A DNA stretch of 64,000 bases, taken from Actinoplanes xinjiangensis (GTDB lineage: Bacteria; Actinomycetota; Actinomycetes; Mycobacteriales; Micromonosporaceae). Under the pieces are notes generated by a model. That model did no database searches, was not told the DNA's origin, and saw only the letters and a list, made by a program, of their open reading frames with translations. The stretch is from the NCBI RefSeq assembly GCF_003148685.1, contig NZ_QGGR01000031.1:1-64000 (forward strand), given 5' to 3'. Each line of letters begins with the position of its first letter. The first letter of the stretch is position 1. Shown piece by piece: positions 21,474 to 29,189 of this stretch. Position numbers and translations under genes: made by a program.

Positions 21474-22151
21474 ATGCGTGTACTCGTCGTGGAGGACGAG
21501 AAGCGGCTCGCCTGGTCGTTGCGGGTGGGCCTGGAAGCCGAGGGCTTCGCGGTCGACGTCGCACCGGACGGCGTCGACGGCTTGTGGCTGGCCAGGGAGA
21601 ATGAATATGACGTGATCGTCCTCGATCTGATGCTGCCCAAGCTCAACGGCTATCAGGTCTGCGCCACGCTGCGCGCCGAGGAGAACTGGACGCCGATCGT
21701 GATGCTGACCGCCAAGGACGGCGAGTGGGATCAGGTCGAGGGCCTGGACACCGGCGCCGACGACTATCTGACCAAGCCGTTCTCCTATCCGGTGCTGGTG
21801 GCCCGGCTGCGGGCGGTGGCCCGGCGCGGGGCCCGGGAGCGGCCGGTCCAGCTGACCGCCGGTGACCTGCGGATCGACCCGGCGTCGCGGCGGGTGTGGC
21901 GGGGTGAGACCGAGATCGAGCTGACCGCCCGGGAGTTCGCGCTGCTGGCCTTCCTGGCCCGCAACACCGGCGACGTGGTGTCGAAACAGCGGATCCTGGA
22001 GGCGGTGTGGGACACCGACTTCGACGGTGACCCCAACATCGTCGAGGTGTATGTGCGGCATCTGCGCAACAAGATCGACCGGCCGTTCGGGCGGGAGGCG
22101 ATCCGGACCGTGCGGGGCGCCGGGTACCGGCTGGGCGGCGACGGTGGTTGA
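21474..22151 (+). CDS. OmpR/PhoB-family response regulator
   Basis: A 225-residue two-component regulator. The receiver domain covers 1-115 with the acidic pocket VEDE, phospho-acceptor Asp51 (VIVLDLMLPK), Thr in MLTAKDG and Lys in TKPFSY. The winged helix covers 125-220 (LTAREFALLAFLARNTGDVVSK, VEVYVRHLRNKID, GAGYRLG). ATG 21474 follows AAGGA; ATG 21465, three codons earlier, is also possible. The stop overlaps the histidine kinase start. It is divergent from the giant sensor gene. Its likely targets are the TTCAG repeats before itself and before the PepSY gene. Confidence 0.93.
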   Translation: MRVLVVEDEKRLAWSLRVGLEAEGFAVDVAPDGVDGLWLARENEYDVIVLDLMLPKLNGYQVCATLRAEENWTPIVMLTAKDGEWDQVEGLDTGADDYLTKPFSYPVLVARLRAVARRGARERPVQLTAGDLRIDPASRRVWRGETEIELTAREFALLAFLARNTGDVVSKQRILEAVWDTDFDGDPNIVEVYVRHLRNKIDRPFGREAIRTVRGAGYRLGGDGG

Positions 22152-23427
22152 GCGGGCCTCGATCCGGCTGCGGACCACCGTTCTGGCGGTGCTGGTGACG
22201 GCGGTCGCCGTGGTGATCGGGGCGGTGACGCTGGTGCTTCTGACGCGGGCGTCGCTGGAGGGTGGGATCAGGGACGCCGCGGAGAGCCGGGCCTTGATGA
22301 TCGCCGACCGGATCAGGACGTCCGGCCTGCCGGACCCCGTCCCGTCCTCCTCCGGCACCGATGAGGCCACCGACGACGAGGACTCCGACGACGACTTCGC
22401 CTGGGAGATCCTGGACGACTCCGGCACCGTGGTCCGGTCGTCGGAGACACTCGACGAGCGGTCACTGCGGGTCACCGAGGACGAGGGTCCGTACACCGTC
22501 GTGGTCCTCGCCTCGCTGGAGGAGGTCGACGACGCGACGAAGGCGCTGGCCACACCCCTGCTGATGGGGGTGCCGGGGGCGCTGATCCTGGTCGGCGGGG
22601 TGACCTGGGTCGGGGTGACGGGGGCGCTGGCACCGGTCGAGCGGATCCGCCGGGAGGTCGAGGAGATCACCGGGGAGCGGTTGGACCGGCGGGTTCCGCA
22701 ACCGGTGGCCCGCGACGAGATCCACCGGCTGGCCGCCACCATGAACCGGATGCTGACCCGCCTCCAGGACTCCCGGGAACGGCAGCAGCGGTTCGTGGCC
22801 GACGCCTCGCACGAGCTGCGGTCGCCGCTGGCCGCGATCCGGCAGGCGGCCGAGGTGGCCCGGTCGCATCCCGGAGCGCTGCCCGAGGGCGAGCTGGCCG
22901 AGGCGGTGCTGGAGGAGTCCGGGCGGATGGAACGCCTGGTGGAGCAGCTGCTTCTGCTCACCCGGACGGGTGGGGCCGGGGTGCGGCAGCTGCGCGACGT
23001 CGACCTCGACGACCTGGCGATGGCCGAGGCGCGCCGGGTGCGGCGGGCCGGGCTGACGGTCGACACGTCCGGGGTGGGCGCGGGCCGGGTCCGCGGGGAC
23101 GCGACGGCGCTCGCCCAGGTGGTGCGCAACCTCACCGACAACGCGTCACGGCACGCCCACGGTGCCGTGGTGGTGACCGTCCGGACCGCCGGGGACGGGG
23201 TGGAGCTGGTGGTCGAGGACGACGGGGCGGGCGTCCCCGAGGGTGAGCGGGAGCGGGTGTTCGAGCGGTTCGTGCGGCTCGACGAGGCCCGGGACCGGGA
23301 TGCCGGGGGCAGTGGGCTCGGGCTGGCCATCGTCAAGGAGATCGTGACCGCGCACGGGGGCACGGTCGGGATCACCGCCTCCGCGCTGGGTGGGGCGCGT
23401 TTCGTCGTACGGCTGCCGGCTTCCTGA
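22144..23427 (+). CDS. Sensor histidine kinase (HAMP, two TM)
   Basis: A 427-residue membrane kinase cognate to the preceding regulator. TM1 is at about 10-34 (TVLAVLVTAVAVVIGAVTLV). A short acidic extracytoplasmic domain of about 100 residues (DEATDDEDSDDD) follows, then TM2 near 140-163, HAMP, the HisKA helix with His223 in FVADASHELRSPLAA, and HATPase with NLTDNASRHA and GGSGLGLAIVKEIV. GTG 22144 overlaps the regulator stop by eight bases. The acidic sensor loop could bind cations or cationic peptides (inference). The operon resembles CseB/CseC- or MprAB-like envelope systems. Confidence 0.92.
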   Translation: MVERASIRLRTTVLAVLVTAVAVVIGAVTLVLLTRASLEGGIRDAAESRALMIADRIRTSGLPDPVPSSSGTDEATDDEDSDDDFAWEILDDSGTVVRSSETLDERSLRVTEDEGPYTVVVLASLEEVDDATKALATPLLMGVPGALILVGGVTWVGVTGALAPVERIRREVEEITGERLDRRVPQPVARDEIHRLAATMNRMLTRLQDSRERQQRFVADASHELRSPLAAIRQAAEVARSHPGALPEGELAEAVLEESGRMERLVEQLLLLTRTGGAGVRQLRDVDLDDLAMAEARRVRRAGLTVDTSGVGAGRVRGDATALAQVVRNLTDNASRHAHGAVVVTVRTAGDGVELVVEDDGAGVPEGERERVFERFVRLDEARDRDAGGSGLGLAIVKEIVTAHGGTVGITASALGGARFVVRLPAS

Positions 23428-23460
23428 AAGGCCTTTCAGCTGCGTTCAGGGGAGGTTCAG
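23424..23460. promoter_or_regulatory. Palindrome plus TTCAG repeat array upstream of PepSY gene
   Basis: CTGAAAGGCCTTTCAG (23424-23439) is a perfect 16-base palindrome overlapping the kinase stop. TTCAG recurs at 23435, 23445 and 23456 (10 and 11 bases apart), matching the element ahead of the regulator gene. It probably serves as a binding site for the OmpR-type regulator at a second promoter. Confidence 0.5.
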
Positions 23461-23529
23461 GGACCTCGGCGCAAGCTGTGGCGGTACCTGAAGTCACCGC
23501 TAGAAGTCACCGCCAGAAAGGCACATCTC

Positions 23530-23916
23530 ATGGACACCAGCAAGCTCCGCAGCAAGCGCACCATCGTCGGTGGCATCGCCCTCGTGGCCGCTCTCGGCGC
23601 CGGTGGCACGGTGTGGGCGACCGCCGCCAATGCGGACGGGCGGCCGGATTCCGATGATCGGGTGCTGAGCGCCGAGGAGCGCACCTCGGCGGAGAACGCC
23701 GCGCGGGCCGCGATCACCGGCGGGACCGTCCTGGAGGTGGAGGCCTCCGACGACCAGGGCGTCGCCTACGAGGCTGAGGTCCGCGACGCGGCCGGTCAGG
23801 AGTGGGATGTCGATCTGGACTCTTCCTTCCAGGTCGTGACCAAGACCGCGGACACGGACGATGACGGCGCCGACGATGACGGCACCGACACCGACGACGA
23901 CGGCTCCGACGACTGA
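23530..23916 (+). CDS. PepSY-domain secreted/membrane-anchored protein with acidic tail
   Basis: A 128-residue exported protein. An N-terminal hydrophobic segment (TIVGGIALVAALGAGGTVWATAA) follows a basic start, acting as signal peptide or anchor. A single PepSY domain follows (SAENAARAAITGGTVLEVEAS ... YEAEVRDAAGQEWDVDLDSSFQVV). The last 20 or so residues are nearly all Asp, Gly and Thr, probably cation-binding. GAAAGG precedes ATG 23530. PepSY proteins next to OmpR/kinase pairs are common targets or modulators of the system. The acidic tail parallels the acidic loop of the kinase. Confidence 0.82.
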   Translation: MDTSKLRSKRTIVGGIALVAALGAGGTVWATAANADGRPDSDDRVLSAEERTSAENAARAAITGGTVLEVEASDDQGVAYEAEVRDAAGQEWDVDLDSSFQVVTKTADTDDDGADDDGTDTDDDGSDD

Positions 23917-24066
23917 GTTTTGATCAGGGGTCTTTCCTCTTTGGAGATCGAGCGGTAAAACAATCCTCACGGTTTCGGCACTAGCAGTGCTAATAGATGT
24001 TCGTTCTCCTCGCCGTGGCCGGCCTCCGGCGGCTCCCGCCGCACCCCACGACAGCAGGAGACGAAG

Positions 24067-24264
24067 ATGTCGCCCCGCTCACGCCACTGGCATTGGCTGC
24101 TGGTCATTCCGACCGTCGCGCCACTGCTGACCCCGTTCGCCAACCGCATCGAGCCGACCCTGTTCGGGGTCCCGTTCTTCTTCTGGTACCAGTTCGCGTG
24201 CGCGCTGCTCGCGATGGTCGTCATCACGGTCGTCTACCTCGCCACCCGCGAGGACCGGCCGTGA
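24067..24264 (+). CDS. DUF3311 small membrane protein
   Basis: A 65-residue two-helix protein (WLLVIPTVAPLLTPFANRIEPTLFGVPFFFWYQFACALLAMVVITVVY) with the PFANRIEPTLFGVPFFFWYQ core of DUF3311. It is always found just before a sodium:solute symporter and is probably an accessory subunit needed for its assembly or activity. AGGAG precedes the ATG. The stop overlaps the symporter GTG by four bases (GTGA). Confidence 0.88.
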   Translation: MSPRSRHWHWLLVIPTVAPLLTPFANRIEPTLFGVPFFFWYQFACALLAMVVITVVYLATREDRP

Positions 24265-25940
24265 CCGACCGGGACGTCGAGGTCGGCGTCTTCCTGGTCC
24301 TGATGGCCGGCGTCGTGCTGCTCGGCTTCGGCGCCGCACGCTGGCGCCGGCCCGCCGACCCCTACCACCTCGAGGAGTGGGCCGTCGGCGGGCGGGCGTT
24401 CGGCAACTGGACGATGTGGTTCCTCCTCGGCGGGAGCATGTACAGCGCGTACACGTTCATCGCCGTCCCGGCGCTGACCTACGGCCTCGGTGCGATCGGG
24501 TGGTTCGCCGTGCCGTTCGCCATCGTCACCACGCCCCTGACCTTCATCTTCACCACCCGGGCGTGGTCGGTGGCGCGACGGCACGGCTTCCTGACCCACA
24601 GCGAGTTCGCGGCCGCCCGGTTCGGGTCGCCCGGGCTCGGCGCGCTGGTCGCCGTGACCGGCATCCTCGCCACCATCCCGTATGTCGCGGTGCAGCTCAT
24701 CTCGCTCCAGGCGGTGCTGCGTACGGTCGGGTTCGGCGGCGAGTGGCCACTGCTGGCCGCGGTCACGCTCATCTCGATCTGCACGTTCCGCTCCGGGTTG
24801 CGGGCGCCCGCCCTGCTGTCCGTGGTCAAGGACGTCCTGCTCGCCTGGATGCTGATCACCGCTGCCCTGATGGTGGCGATGTACGGCGGCTGGGGCAGCG
24901 CCTTCCGCGGCGCCGCCACACGATTCGCCGCCACACCCAACCCGGCCGACGGGCTGCTGCTGCCGGAGACCGGCCATCTCGGCTTCTTCACCCTGGTCAT
25001 CGGGTCGGCGCTGGCCATCTTCGCGTATCCGCACGCGCTGGTCGGGATGCTCGCCGCCAAGGACCGCGACACGGTCCGCCGGAACGCCGCGGCTCTGCCG
25101 ATCTACTGCATGGCACTCGGGCTGATGGCCATGATGGGGATCTTCGCGCTGTCCCGGGGAGTGACACCGGCCGACGGCGACCTCAACACCGTGGTGCCGC
25201 GGCTCATCCACGAGTATTTCCCCAGCTGGTCGGCCGGAATCGCGTACGCCGCCCTCAGCATCGCCGCCCTGATCCCGGCCGCCGTCATGTCGATCGCCGC
25301 CGCCAACGCGTTCACCCGCAGCCTCTACCGCACCTATCTGCGGCCCGACGCCACCCCCGCCGCCGAGGCGTGGACCAGCCGGTGGGTGTCGCTGATCGTC
25401 AAGTTCGGCGCGGCCGCCCTGATCCTCGCCGTCGACCCGGCGTTCTCCGTCGACCTTCAGCTCATCGGCGGGGTGCTGATCCTGCAGACCATCCCGGCCG
25501 TCTTCCTCGGCCTGCTCACCGCCTGGTTCCACCGGGCCGCACTCACCGCCGGGCTGATCAGCGGGCTGGTCACCGGCCTGGTGCTGCTCTGGGACATCCC
25601 GGAAGTCGACGGGACCGGCCGGATCGTCGCCGAGCACTTCGGTGGATCCAGCTGGTCGATCGGCGACGGCCGCAGCATCTACGTCGGCGTCGTCGCGCTC
25701 GCCGTCAACCTCGTCGTCGCGGTCGTGGTCACCCTGCTCGTGCGGGCCGCCGGGGTCCGCGACGGCCACGACGGCACCCGGCCCGACGACTACCACGCCG
25801 ACGCCGGCGACCCGTACCTCCAGCGGCTGGACGAGCTGATCGACGGGCTGCCCACCGGCGGATCCGGCTCACCGGCGCACCCGTCCGGCGGACCGTCCGC
25901 GCACCCACCGCTCCGCTCCCCCGGCCAGCGGGTCCTCTGA
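24261..25940 (+). CDS. Sodium:solute symporter (monocarboxylate/acetate type)
   Basis: A 559-residue SSS-family transporter with about 13 transmembrane segments. The early motif YHLEEWAVGGRAFGNWTMWFLLGGSMYSAYTF and the helix around IPAAVMSIAAANAFTRSLYR fit MctP/MctC-like uptake systems for acetate, pyruvate, lactate or propionate; the paired DUF3311 gene supports this group. The start is GTG 24261, inside the DUF3311 stop. The C-terminal about 50 residues are a hydrophilic Pro/Ser/Gly tail. It transports organic acids with Na+ across the cytoplasmic membrane. The exact substrate is not readable. Confidence 0.88.
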   Translation: MTDRDVEVGVFLVLMAGVVLLGFGAARWRRPADPYHLEEWAVGGRAFGNWTMWFLLGGSMYSAYTFIAVPALTYGLGAIGWFAVPFAIVTTPLTFIFTTRAWSVARRHGFLTHSEFAAARFGSPGLGALVAVTGILATIPYVAVQLISLQAVLRTVGFGGEWPLLAAVTLISICTFRSGLRAPALLSVVKDVLLAWMLITAALMVAMYGGWGSAFRGAATRFAATPNPADGLLLPETGHLGFFTLVIGSALAIFAYPHALVGMLAAKDRDTVRRNAAALPIYCMALGLMAMMGIFALSRGVTPADGDLNTVVPRLIHEYFPSWSAGIAYAALSIAALIPAAVMSIAAANAFTRSLYRTYLRPDATPAAEAWTSRWVSLIVKFGAAALILAVDPAFSVDLQLIGGVLILQTIPAVFLGLLTAWFHRAALTAGLISGLVTGLVLLWDIPEVDGTGRIVAEHFGGSSWSIGDGRSIYVGVVALAVNLVVAVVVTLLVRAAGVRDGHDGTRPDDYHADAGDPYLQRLDELIDGLPTGGSGSPAHPSGGPSAHPPLRSPGQRVL

Positions 25941-26030
25941 AGGGTTACGCGGGACGCGAAAGTGTCGGTGGGGGCTGCTAGGTTCTCGGCACTGTTCCGG
26001 TGAGCGTCGGTTACGGACTAGGGGAGTCCT

Positions 26031-26954
26031 GTGGGCATTTACGAGCACGTGGAGATCTTCGCGGGACTGCCGGTGGTCGCGGCCGACGACGACGAGGTGA
26101 CCGTCGCCGACCCGGCCGCGGTCACCTGGCGGATCAGCATGGAGGATTTCGAGGCCGCCCCGGAGGAGTTCGAGGCCGCGTTCGAGCAGCTGCTGCAGCG
26201 CACCGGCCCGGCCGGCCCGACCGCGCTGATCGTCGGCGAGTGGGGGTCGGCCTACGACACCCCGTTCCCCTATCAGCTGCTCGTCGACAACGCGGCACGG
26301 CTGAGCGGGCTGCGCTCCCTGTTCGTCGGTGACCTCACCGGCGAGGAGTGCGAGATCTCCTGGATCAACCAGGCCGACATCACCGCGCTGATCGAGGCTT
26401 TCCCGGCTCTGGAGCGCCTGTGGATCCGCGGCGGGACGGGTCTGGGGATGCGGCCGGTGCGCCACGAGGGCCTCCGTGAGCTGATCTTCCAGTCCGGTGG
26501 CCTGCCGGCCGGGGTGGTCCGGGCGGTCGGTGCCAGCGACCTGCCCCACCTGAGCCACCTGGAGCTGTGGCTGGGTGTCGACCAATACGGTGGCGACGCC
26601 CGCGCCGACGACCTCGCCCCGATCCTCGCCGGCCGGTCCCTGCCCGCCCTCACCTACCTGGGCCTGCGCAACGCCGAGGTCGCCGAGGAGATCGCCGCGG
26701 CCGTCGCCGCCGCGCCCATCGTCGCCCGCCTCACCGACCTCGACCTGTCGATGGGCGTCCTCGGCGACACCGGCGCGGAGACCCTGCTGGCCGGTCAGCC
26801 GCTGACCCACCTGCGCAAGCTCGACCTCAGCCACCACTTCATGTCGACGGAGACGGCGCAGCGCGTGGTCGACGAGCTGCCCGGCGTCGAGGTGGACGTC
26901 TCCGATCCACAGAAGGAAGAGGAGTGGGGCCGCTACACCGCGGTGTCCGAGTAG
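26031..26954 (+). CDS. STM4015 family protein (leucine-rich-repeat-like)
   Basis: The first gene of the STM4011-STM4015-type block. The 307-residue protein has an N-terminal part with PAAVTWRISMEDFE and ALIVGEWGSAYD, then a leucine-rich-repeat-like solenoid: LRSLFVGDLTGEEC, FPALERLWIRGG, LPHLSHLELWLG, LPALTYLGLRNAE, VARLTDLDLSMGVLGD and LTHLRKLDLSHHF. Such LRR proteins bind other proteins. GTG 26031 follows GGGGAG at four bases. The stop shares one base with the next start (TAGTG). Its role is unknown; a scaffold or substrate for the four downstream enzymes is my inference. Confidence 0.85.
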   Translation: MGIYEHVEIFAGLPVVAADDDEVTVADPAAVTWRISMEDFEAAPEEFEAAFEQLLQRTGPAGPTALIVGEWGSAYDTPFPYQLLVDNAARLSGLRSLFVGDLTGEECEISWINQADITALIEAFPALERLWIRGGTGLGMRPVRHEGLRELIFQSGGLPAGVVRAVGASDLPHLSHLELWLGVDQYGGDARADDLAPILAGRSLPALTYLGLRNAEVAEEIAAAVAAAPIVARLTDLDLSMGVLGDTGAETLLAGQPLTHLRKLDLSHHFMSTETAQRVVDELPGVEVDVSDPQKEEEWGRYTAVSE

Positions 26955-28399
26955 TGCGTCTCGCCGTCGTCGGAAACCCGGACAACCGCCGGGTCACCCT
27001 GTTCGTCGAGGCCGCTGTCCGGGCCGGCCTGCCCGTCCCGGTCGTCCACCCGTGGCGTGAGGTGCTGTCGTCCGGCCCGGGCGCCGCACCTCCTCCCACC
27101 GCGTCGTCGCCTTCGCCGGGTTCCGCGGTCGCGGGGGCGGGCACTGTGCGCTTCGCCGCCGCTGGCCCTCCGGCCGCGTCGTCGCCTTCGCCGCGTTCTG
27201 CGGTTCCCGGTCCGGGGACGTTCGTGCGGATCGAGTCGCCCGGGGAGGATGCCGAGGTCGACCGGCTGTTGCGGGAGCGCGGCAGCGGACGGCCCGCCGT
27301 GGCGGCCGAGCACGGGGAGATCGTGGGGGCCGCGGCGGCGTTCGCCGGTCTGCGGTGGGCACTGGACCGGGTCGCGGCCGGCGGCGGTGTGCTGCTCAAC
27401 CAGCCCGACGACATCCTCACCATGAGCGACAAGCCCCGCTGTCACGCGCTGCTGTCCGCGGCCGGTATCCCGGTGCCGCCCGCCCTGCCGCCGGTGCACG
27501 ACTACGCCTCGCTGCGGGCCGCGATGGCCGACGCCGGCTGGAACCGGGTGTTCGTCAAACCGGCTCACGGCTCGTCGGCGTCCGGCGTCCTGGCCTTCGC
27601 CACGGCCGGACGTCGGGTCACCGCGGCCACGTCGGTCGAGCTGAGCGGAGACAAGATCTTCAACAATCTCCGGGTACGCCGTTACGACGACGAAGCCTCG
27701 ATCCGCGCGATCGTCGACCGGCTCGGCCCGGACGGCCTCCACGTCGAGCGCTGGTATCCGAAAGCCACCCTCGGCGATCGTGTCCTCGACCTGCGGGTCG
27801 TCGTAATCGCCGGCGAGCCACGACACGTGGTCGTCCGGACCAGCCGCTCCCCCATGACGAACCTGCACCTGGGCAACACCCGCGGCGACGTGGCAGCGGT
27901 CCGGGCCGCCGCGGGCGCCCGCTCCTGGGCCGCGGCGATGGAGACGTGCGCCCGGGTGGCGGCCGTCTTCCCCGGAACCCTGCACGCCGGGGTTGACCTG
28001 ATGTTCCGGACAGGCTGGCGCGACCACGCGGTCGCCGAGGTGAACGCGTTCGGTGACCTGCTCCCCCGGGTCCTGGCCGACGGCCTCGACACCTACGGTG
28101 CCCAGATAGCCGCCCTCACCGCCGGCTGGTCGCCCGCCCTTCCTCCCGATAGGCCCGGGGCCACGTCCTCCGCCCTTGATGAGCCCGGGGCCGTGCCCTC
28201 CTCCCTCGACGGGCTTGCGGTCGCGTCTTCCACCCTCGGGGGCCTCGGCGCCACATCCTCCGCCCTCAATGGGTCCGGCGCCGCATCCTCCGCCCTCAAT
28301 GGGCCTGGGGCCGCGTCCTCCGCCCTCGAGGGCCCGGGGCCATGCCTTCCTCGCTCGGTGGGCCTGCGGCCGGTCGATGGGCGGGTGTGTCGTGCGTGA
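26954..28399 (+). CDS. STM4014 family protein (ATP-grasp fold) with repeat insertions
   Basis: An ATP-grasp protein of 481 residues. The core includes NQPDDILTMSDKPRCHALLSAAGIPVPP (pre-ATP-grasp to ATP-grasp transition), FVKPAHGSSASGVLAF (phosphate-binding Lys and Gly loop), VERWYPKA, LDLRVVVIAGEPRHVVVRTS, and the metal site HAGVDLMFRTGWRDHAVAEVNAFGD (Asp, Glu, Asn). This fits a RimK/glutathione-synthetase-like ligase that activates a carboxylate with ATP. Two parts look foreign to the core: a 75-bp duplication near residues 45-95 and a tail from residue 401 made of 10-residue repeats. GTG 26954 overlaps the previous stop. The substrate is unknown. Confidence 0.85.
   Translation: MRLAVVGNPDNRRVTLFVEAAVRAGLPVPVVHPWREVLSSGPGAAPPPTASSPSPGSAVAGAGTVRFAAAGPPAASSPSPRSAVPGPGTFVRIESPGEDAEVDRLLRERGSGRPAVAAEHGEIVGAAAAFAGLRWALDRVAAGGGVLLNQPDDILTMSDKPRCHALLSAAGIPVPPALPPVHDYASLRAAMADAGWNRVFVKPAHGSSASGVLAFATAGRRVTAATSVELSGDKIFNNLRVRRYDDEASIRAIVDRLGPDGLHVERWYPKATLGDRVLDLRVVVIAGEPRHVVVRTSRSPMTNLHLGNTRGDVAAVRAAAGARSWAAAMETCARVAAVFPGTLHAGVDLMFRTGWRDHAVAEVNAFGDLLPRVLADGLDTYGAQIAALTAGWSPALPPDRPGATSSALDEPGAVPSSLDGLAVASSTLGGLGATSSALNGSGAASSALNGPGAASSALEGPGPCLPRSVGLRPVDGRVCRA
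27086..27235 (+). repeat. 75-bp in-frame duplication inside STM4014
   Basis: Two copies of a 25-residue Pro/Ala/Ser segment (ASSPSPGSAVAGAGTVRF and ASSPSPRSAVPGPGTFVRI) lie 75 bases apart; the shared block starts at 27101 and 27176. It lengthens the loop between the N-terminal domain and the ATP-grasp core. Confidence 0.65.
28154..28333 (+). repeat. 30-bp in-frame repeat, six units, STM4014 tail
   Basis: Six codon-phased units of 30 bases encode PGATSSALDE, PGAVPSSLDG, LAVASSTLGG, LGATSSALNG, SGAASSALNG and PGAASSALEG. They lie after the catalytic core and create a flexible tail. Units 4-6 are the most alike, suggesting recent expansion. Confidence 0.85.
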
Positions 28400-29189
28400 G
28401 CTGATCGGGAGCCATGACCTGCTGTTCGTCACGCTGGACACGTTGCGTTACGACGTGGCGGTGGAGTGTCTGGCGGATGGGCGGACGCCGTACCTCGCGA
28501 AGGTTCTGCCGGGTGGCGTGTGGGAGCGGCGGCACAGCCCGGCGAGTTTCACCTACGCCGCGCATCACGCGTTCTTCGCCGGGTTCCTGCCTACGCCGGT
28601 GACGCCGGGGCCGCACGAGCGGTTGTTCGCGGCGCGATTCGGGGGCAGTGAGACCAGCGGCCCGGACACGTATGTCTTCGATGCGCCGGACCTGCCGACC
28701 GCCCTCGCCACAGCCGGGTATCACACCGTCTGCCTGGGCGGGGTCGGCTTCTTCAACCCGGCGACGCCGCTCGGCCGGGTGCTGCCGGGGCTGTTCGCCG
28801 AGGCGCACTGGGAGAAGGCGTTCGGCGTGACCGCTCCGGACTGCTTCGGCGCCCAGATCGACCGCCTCCAGACGATCGTCGACGGCCTGCCCGCGAACCG
28901 TCCACTCTTCACGTTCGTCAACGTGGCCGCCCTGCACCAGCCGAACCGGCACTACGTGCCCTCGGCCCCCCACGACGACCTGGCCACGCACGCCGCCGCC
29001 CTGGAGTACGTCGACGGTCGCCTCGATCGCCTGTTCTCCCTGGTCACCGGACGGGGACGTCCCTGCCAGGTGATCCTCTGCTCCGATCACGGCACGCTCT
29101 ACGGCGAGGACGGCCACACCGGCCACCGTGTCGCCCACGAGTCCGTGTGGACTGTCCCGTACGCCGACTTCATCCTGGACGCCCGGTGA
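28392..29189 (+). CDS. STM4013/SEN3800 family hydrolase (alkaline-phosphatase fold)
   Basis: A 265-residue hydrolase of the sulfatase/phosphodiesterase clan. It starts LIGSHDLLFVTLDTLRYDVA, where the first Asp and the Thr in LDTLRYD hold the metal and nucleophile positions. Later come FTFVNVAALHQPNRHY and VILCSDHGTLYGEDGHTGHR, the metal-binding Asp-His and second His of the fold. The family probably cleaves a phosphate or sulfate ester or transfers a phospho group. I used GTG 28392, overlapping the STM4014 stop by eight bases; ATG 28377 is an alternative. Its stop overlaps the next gene by four bases. The nucleophile is Thr as in phosphodiesterases, not Cys/Ser of formylglycine sulfatases. 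Confidence 0.85.
   Translation: MRELIGSHDLLFVTLDTLRYDVAVECLADGRTPYLAKVLPGGVWERRHSPASFTYAAHHAFFAGFLPTPVTPGPHERLFAARFGGSETSGPDTYVFDAPDLPTALATAGYHTVCLGGVGFFNPATPLGRVLPGLFAEAHWEKAFGVTAPDCFGAQIDRLQTIVDGLPANRPLFTFVNVAALHQPNRHYVPSAPHDDLATHAAALEYVDGRLDRLFSLVTGRGRPCQVILCSDHGTLYGEDGHTGHRVAHESVWTVPYADFILDAR

Noticed and set aside
23997..24260. Longer N-terminus for the symporter
   Set aside because: The frame upstream overlaps DUF3311 and is Arg/Pro-rich; GTG 24261 with a coupled stop fits the family.
24234..25796. Minus-strand frame of 520 codons
   Set aside because: Antisense of the symporter gene; hydrophilic Asp/Gly/Arg-rich shadow.
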